The position numbers and the translations under genes are program-made. This document shows, piece by piece, positions 39,654 to 44,019 of a DNA stretch of 44,019 nucleotides (within the stretch, counting starts at the first letter, position 1; the number at the start of each line of letters is the position of its first letter). The stretch lies in the NCBI RefSeq assembly GCF_030268225.1, contig NZ_BSQG01000011.1, positions 99,219 to 143,237 on the forward strand. The letters run 5' to 3'. The notes under the pieces were generated by a model. It worked only from the letters and a program-made list of their open reading frames with translations, was not told the DNA's origin and made no database searches. The DNA is from Nocardiopsis ansamitocini. Lineage in GTDB: Bacteria; Actinomycetota; Actinomycetes; Streptosporangiales; Streptosporangiaceae.

Positions 39654-40355
39654 GTGTGCGCACACGTGCTGGTGGCCGAGGACGACACCATGCAGGCGGA
39701 GGTGATCCGGCGCTACCTGGAGCACGACGGCCACGCGGTGCTGGTGGTGCACGACGGCCACGCCGCGATCGCGGCGGCCCGCCGACACCGTCCGGACCTC
39801 ATGGTCCTGGACGTGATGATGCCGGGGACCGACGGCCTGGAGGTCTGCCGGATCCTGCGCGCGGAGTCCGACGTCGCGGTCCTGATGCTGACCGCGCGCT
39901 CGACCCAGGACGACCTGCTCGCCGGGCTCGACCTGGGCGCCGACGACTACATGACCAAGCCCTACAATCCGCGGGAGCTGATGGCACGGGTGCGGACACT
40001 GCTGCGTCGGGTGCGGCGCACCCAGCGCCCCGAGGACCGCACGCTTCGGGTCGGCGCCGTGACCGTGGACCCGGTGCGTCACCTGGTAGAGGTCGCGGGG
40101 AGCCGGGTGGGCTGCACGCCGGTGGAGTTCCAGCTGCTGGAGGCGCTGTGCGCGGAGCCCGGGCGGGTGTTCACCCGGGCCCAGCTGCTGGAGCGCGTGC
40201 ACGGGGCGGCGCTCTACATCACCGAACGCAGCGTCGACGCACACATCAAGAACCTGCGCCGAAAGATCGAACCCGTGCCGCGACGGCCGGTGCGCCTGCT
40301 GACCGTCTACGGGGTCGGCTACAAACTGGTGGACCCGGAGTCCGGACATGCGTAG
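39654..40355 (+). CDS. OmpR/PhoB-type response regulator
   Basis: The product has 233 residues. The receiver domain has VAEDD near the start, the phospho-acceptor Asp in DLMVLDVMMPG (~51), Thr in MLTAR and Lys in YMTKPYNP. A winged-helix effector domain follows ('TERSVDAHIKNLRRKIE' and LLTVYGVGYKL). GTG 39654 has AAGGGA seven bases upstream. The stop overlaps the kinase start by eight bases. The divergent L,D-transpeptidase is a candidate target. Confidence 0.93.
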   Translation: MCAHVLVAEDDTMQAEVIRRYLEHDGHAVLVVHDGHAAIAAARRHRPDLMVLDVMMPGTDGLEVCRILRAESDVAVLMLTARSTQDDLLAGLDLGADDYMTKPYNPRELMARVRTLLRRVRRTQRPEDRTLRVGAVTVDPVRHLVEVAGSRVGCTPVEFQLLEALCAEPGRVFTRAQLLERVHGAALYITERSVDAHIKNLRRKIEPVPRRPVRLLTVYGVGYKLVDPESGHA

Positions 40356-42312
40356 ACGCCGGCCCCGTACGCGAACGCCCGGTCCCCGCCCCCACAACCG
40401 GCTCTCCGTCCGGCTGATGGGCGGCTTCGTACTGGTGGCGGTCTCCTCGGTGACCGCCACCGCGTGGGTCGCCGTCCAGGGCACGTCGGGGGCGATCCTC
40501 ACCGAGCAGGGCCAGACCCTGGCCGATGACACCCGCATCTACGACGAGCTGCTGGGGTACGCGGCAACGCATTCGGACTGGGCGGACTCCGGCGGACTCG
40601 TGTCGGAACTGGCGGACGACACCGGGCGCCGCATCACGCTGACCACGCAGGAGCGACGGACCATCGCCGACTCCGCAGTGGAGGGGACTCCTCTCCGGGG
40701 GCGGGTGTCCTCGGTGCTCGATCCGCTGGCGGTCGACGCGGCCCTGGTCGCGGAGGCGTCGCCCATCGACTCCCGCGCGGTGGGGCCGTTCGCCCTGACC
40801 GACGAGGAGAGGGCGGAGAAACTGGAGCTGGCCGAGGCCATCGTCGACTGCCTCACACTGTTGGGCGTCGAGTCGCGGGTGGTCGTCAACCCCAGCGGGC
40901 GTCCCGGCGTGGACACCCGGTCCACGTCGCTGAGCGGTATTCGGCGGACCGTTGCGGAGGCGGCGGAGCGTCCGCCGCCGGGCCACTGCGTCGAGGCGCT
41001 TCCGGTGGCCTCACCCCTCCCCGTGGTACCCGTACCGGAGGAGCCGACGGAATTCGACGAAGATCTCCTGGTCCAGGGGTTCCCGATGAACGACGGCCTG
41101 GCCGAACTGGCCTTACCCACCACAACGGAACGCGACGCTCTGGAGGAGTTGAATGCGCTGTTCTCCGAGTGCGTCGGAGCGGAGGCGCGAACCCCGGCCC
41201 TGGACCTGGCCGATGCCCTGCCGTTGCTGGAACCGTCCGACGCCGGGAGCAGCGACCACCCGTCCGATCCGTGCGTGGAGTCGGCTCGGCGCGAACTGCT
41301 GGGCCCGTTCACCGCACCGGCCGCGCTGCTGTTCATCAGTGACCCGGTCGAGGAGGAATCCTCGGGGCTGGCCCTGTCCCGGGAGGGGATGACGCGGATC
41401 GTCGGACTCGTGGCGGTCGTCCTCGCCCTGGCGGTAGGGGCGAGCATCATGCTGTCCTCCCGTCTCACCCGGCCGTTGCGCATCCTGACCGACGCGGTGC
41501 AGCGCGTGGGCTCCGGCGAAGGGGCAACCGGTGTCAGCGTGTCCGATCGCGGGGAGATCGGACAGTTGGCGGAGGCGTTCAACAACATGTCGCATCGGTT
41601 GGCCCGGTTGGAACGCCAGCGCAAGGACATGATCAGCGACATCTCACACGAACTGCGCACACCGCTGGCCAACATCCGTTCCTGGCTGGAGGCGGCGCAG
41701 GACGGGTTGGCCGACCTCGACCACGCGCGCAGGGCCACCCTCATCGGTGAGGCCCTGCTGCTGCAACGTCTCATCGACGACCTCCAGGATCTGGCGCAGG
41801 CCGATGCCGGGAAACTGCGGCTCTATCCGGAACCCGTCGACATGAGCGAGATCGTCGCCCAGGTGGTCGCGGGACACCGCAGGGGAGCCGAGAGCGGCTC
41901 GGTGAACCTGGCCGGCACCCACAGCGGCGACGTCACCGTCTCCGCCGACCCGTCCAGGATGCGTCAGGCACTGGGCAACCTGGTCTCCAACGCGTTGCGC
42001 CACACACCTCCGGGCGGCCGGGTCACCGTGCGCGCCTTCCGGGTGCACCGCGAGGTCGTGGTCGAGGTCGAGGACACTGGAGAGGGGATCGCCTCCGACC
42101 ATCTCCCTCTGCTGTTCGACCGGTTCTGGCGGGCCGACAAGTCACGCAGCCGCCGGACCGGTGGCAGCGGCCTGGGGCTGGCGATCGTGCGCCAGATCGT
42201 GGAGCTGCACGGCGGCCGGGCCACGGCCGCGAGCACTCCCGGCGAGGGAAGCGTGTTCACCCTTGCCCTGCCTGCCGACACCCCGGAACCGGTGGACACC
42301 GATGCACGGTAG
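40348..42312 (+). CDS. Sensor histidine kinase (BaeS-like) with Cys-containing sensor
   Basis: The product has 654 residues. TM1 is at ~20-42. A long extracytoplasmic sensor (~43-348) has four Cys (IVDCLTL, PGHCVEA, FSECVGA, SDPCVES) that could pair as disulfides. TM2 is at ~350-370, then HAMP, then the phospho-acceptor His in 'DMISDISHELRTPLANIRSW'. N box NLVSNALRHTP and G boxes EDTGEGIA and TGGSGLGLAIV complete the kinase. The sensor is longer than usual for BaeS kinases. It pairs with the overlapping response regulator and probably senses envelope state. Confidence 0.93.
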   Translation: MRRRRPRTRTPGPRPHNRLSVRLMGGFVLVAVSSVTATAWVAVQGTSGAILTEQGQTLADDTRIYDELLGYAATHSDWADSGGLVSELADDTGRRITLTTQERRTIADSAVEGTPLRGRVSSVLDPLAVDAALVAEASPIDSRAVGPFALTDEERAEKLELAEAIVDCLTLLGVESRVVVNPSGRPGVDTRSTSLSGIRRTVAEAAERPPPGHCVEALPVASPLPVVPVPEEPTEFDEDLLVQGFPMNDGLAELALPTTTERDALEELNALFSECVGAEARTPALDLADALPLLEPSDAGSSDHPSDPCVESARRELLGPFTAPAALLFISDPVEEESSGLALSREGMTRIVGLVAVVLALAVGASIMLSSRLTRPLRILTDAVQRVGSGEGATGVSVSDRGEIGQLAEAFNNMSHRLARLERQRKDMISDISHELRTPLANIRSWLEAAQDGLADLDHARRATLIGEALLLQRLIDDLQDLAQADAGKLRLYPEPVDMSEIVAQVVAGHRRGAESGSVNLAGTHSGDVTVSADPSRMRQALGNLVSNALRHTPPGGRVTVRAFRVHREVVVEVEDTGEGIASDHLPLLFDRFWRADKSRSRRTGGSGLGLAIVRQIVELHGGRATAASTPGEGSVFTLALPADTPEPVDTDAR

Positions 42313-42812
42313 CGGGCCGGGGCGGTACCGCTGTTTGAGGGGGTTTCCGGTTGGGCCCTGAGCGTGTCGTCACGTATTCCGGAAGTGGTTATCAATCCGC
42401 TTCGACTTCACCTCCCCAAATCAGCCCTTTGAGTGACTATTGAAAAACTCTCTGTACTCATTGCAGGTCGATAGCCAAATTACGCACGGCGGCGCCGAGT
42501 GGGACTGCCGGACCCCAGAAGGAACAAAGCACACTTAACCCGCCATTGAATGACTTTCCGCTCTGCCCATTGGCCCGTCGAGGACGCTTCTGCTAAGGAC
42601 GACACGGGCGCAGCACCGGACCCATATTCCAGCGGATACCGAAATCGGCTACGCCACACCGGGTCGGTGGTCTTTACTCAAGGTAGCGACCCGATGACGA
42701 ACCCCCGACAGTCGCGGGACCGGCATCGGTCGCAGCCGCCCCACCGCGGCGCGCCGCAGACCGCCCCCGCGACGCGGCGCGCCCGGCGATCCAAGGTCTG
42801 GAGGAAAGCGCA
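42313..42812. other. Intergenic region, no gene recognised
   Basis: The first half (42370-42480) is AT-rich and probably carries the promoter of the NIT-domain kinase gene. TTGAAA near 42441 is a candidate -35. The second half is GC-rich with no convincing frame. Confidence 0.4.
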
Positions 42813-44019
42813 GTGCCGTCAGCACGCACGCGACGGAACCAGTCGATCAGGTCCCGCCTTCGCAGAATCGTCCTCGCGCCCACGGCAGCCCTCGTCGTCC
42901 TGTGGTTGATCGTCAGTTGCTACCTCGGCTACAACGCCGCTTTGCAGTACGCGGTGAGTCGGGGCAGCTACGAGATCCTGGTTCCGGCCGCGCATGCGCT
43001 CGTGGCGGTGATGGACGAGCGCTCGGCGACCATCGCCTACATCGAGGCCCCCGCGGAGACCGGGGACGACCTGAACCGCGCCCGCGAGACCTCCGACGCC
43101 TTCATGACCGACGTTCTCGGCAAATTCGAAGGGGTGCTGCCGCTGTCACCGGAACCGGTCCAGCAACGCATCACCGACCTGGACGAGCAGTTCGGGGCCA
43201 TCTCGGACCTGCGTCTTCGCGTTGACGACGGCCAGGCGTCCCGGGCCGAGGTCCTGGAGTTCTACAACGGCCTGATCACGTCGGGGGCCGACCTCTTCGA
43301 CGAGCAGTCCCGCTCCGTGCCGGCTGCCGCGGCCGTGGGCCCGGCGATCACGGCGACCTACACCTTCCGCGCACTCGACCTGTTCGCCCAGGCCGACGCG
43401 CAACTGTCGCAGGCATTCGCCACCGGCGAGCTGAGCCGCGAGGACCAGCAGGAGTTCATCCGGCTCTACGGCGCCTACCGCGAGCAGGTGCAGACGGTGG
43501 AGAAGTACCTGTCCCCCGAGCACGAGACCGCGGTCTCGGACATGTGGGAGGACCCCGATTACGTCCGCCTCACCGAACTCGCGAACGTGATCGCCTCCCG
43601 CGAGGTCACTTCCACGACCGACCCGTTCACCGGTGCGTCAGACGAGGACCTGTCCATGCCGGTGGGCGAACAGGAGTGGCGCGGCGCCTACGCGCCTGTC
43701 ATGCGCGACTACACCGAGGTGGGCACCGACGAGGCGATCGCGTCGGCAGGCATCCAGGAGGGGTTCGCCAACCAGTCGGTGCTGGTGGCCGTGCTGGGCA
43801 GCCTGGGAGTGGCCGCGGCAACCGTTCTTGCGCTGATGATCTCCACGCGGTCCTCCCAGCAGTTGGTCGGCCGGTTGAGCGATCTTCGCGAAGGCACGCA
43901 GGAGTTGGCCGACCGGCGCCTGCCCGCCCTCATCGACCGCCTCGGCCGCAACGAACCCGTCGACCTCCACACCGAAGTCCCCGACCTCGACGTCGCCAAC
44001 GACGAAATCGGCGAAGTCG
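42813..44019 (+). CDS. NIT-domain sensor histidine kinase (partial)
   Basis: The 402 visible residues run off the right edge. A basic start, 'NQSIRSRLRRIVLAPTAALV', leads into TM1 (~19-42). An all-helical extracytoplasmic NIT (nitrate/nitrite-sensing type) domain follows, about 45-320, with 'ALVAVMDERSATIAYIEAP'. TM2 (~326-348) and a HAMP-like 'RLSDLREGTQELADRRLPAL' come next. GTG 42813 has GGAGGAAAG four bases upstream. In actinomycetes this architecture usually heads a conservon with roadblock, DUF742 and small GTPase genes, expected to the right. The ligand may not be nitrate. Confidence 0.85.
   Translation, partial: MPSARTRRNQSIRSRLRRIVLAPTAALVVLWLIVSCYLGYNAALQYAVSRGSYEILVPAAHALVAVMDERSATIAYIEAPAETGDDLNRARETSDAFMTDVLGKFEGVLPLSPEPVQQRITDLDEQFGAISDLRLRVDDGQASRAEVLEFYNGLITSGADLFDEQSRSVPAAAAVGPAITATYTFRALDLFAQADAQLSQAFATGELSREDQQEFIRLYGAYREQVQTVEKYLSPEHETAVSDMWEDPDYVRLTELANVIASREVTSTTDPFTGASDEDLSMPVGEQEWRGAYAPVMRDYTEVGTDEAIASAGIQEGFANQSVLVAVLGSLGVAAATVLALMISTRSSQQLVGRLSDLREGTQELADRRLPALIDRLGRNEPVDLHTEVPDLDVANDEIGEV

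Overview
The window is high-GC DNA with strong GC bias at third codon positions, frequent GTG and TTG starts, and several apparently leaderless promoters. The gene families point to a filamentous actinomycete: DUF5954, an FtsK-type integrative element, a dCTP deaminase close to the mycobacterial type, and NIT-domain kinases. A Nocardiopsaceae-like host such as Nocardiopsis is my best guess, by inference only.

Layout. 1-5.4 kb: the start of a Pro-rich protein, tRNA-Lys, a PadR/HAAS membrane-protein operon, a decayed FAD-linked oxidase, and a split transketolase behind a MerR/SoxR-like promoter. 5.4-17.7 kb: ordinary chromosomal genes (Tat ferritin-like protein, DUF5954, ArsR/SRPBCC pair, HD hydrolase, MFS exporter, alpha/beta hydrolase, an orphan sigma region-4 protein, exported beta-carbonic anhydrase, quinone reductase, small membrane proteins). 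17.8-21.3 kb: a glycine betaine/proline-type ABC transporter. 21.8-23.0 kb: rhomboid protease and dcd. 23.18 kb: tRNA-Gly(CCC).

23.2-33.5 kb is an integrated actinomycete conjugative element (AICE) in the 3' end of tRNA-Gly. It is bounded by a 126-bp direct repeat with one mismatch. It carries int, xis, a RepSA-like HUH initiator, an FtsK/TraB translocase, a Pra-like activator and a regulatory block (PP2C phosphatase, HTH sensor, RsbW-like ATPase, XRE-DUF5753 regulator). It also carries a strikingly AT-rich three-gene cassette of unknown function at 31.26-32.88 kb. A third, partial att copy at 34.9 kb bounds a decayed second element with an int pseudogene, a P-loop NTPase fragment and a GIY-YIG nuclease. 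Short int and rep scars at 37.35-37.52 kb record a still older insertion.

35.2-44 kb returns to chromosome: a PrsW protease operon, a perfect 82-bp tandem duplication, a small membrane protein, a DUF7660-like pseudogene, an octapeptide-repeat exported protein, an L,D-transpeptidase lipoprotein divergent from a two-component system, and the start of a NIT-domain sensor kinase that runs off the window.

Most likely novel: the AT-rich cassette with a membrane protein, a beta-rich partner and a GC-mosaic XRE regulator, together with a shared GTCTAG motif in front of the element's regulatory genes.
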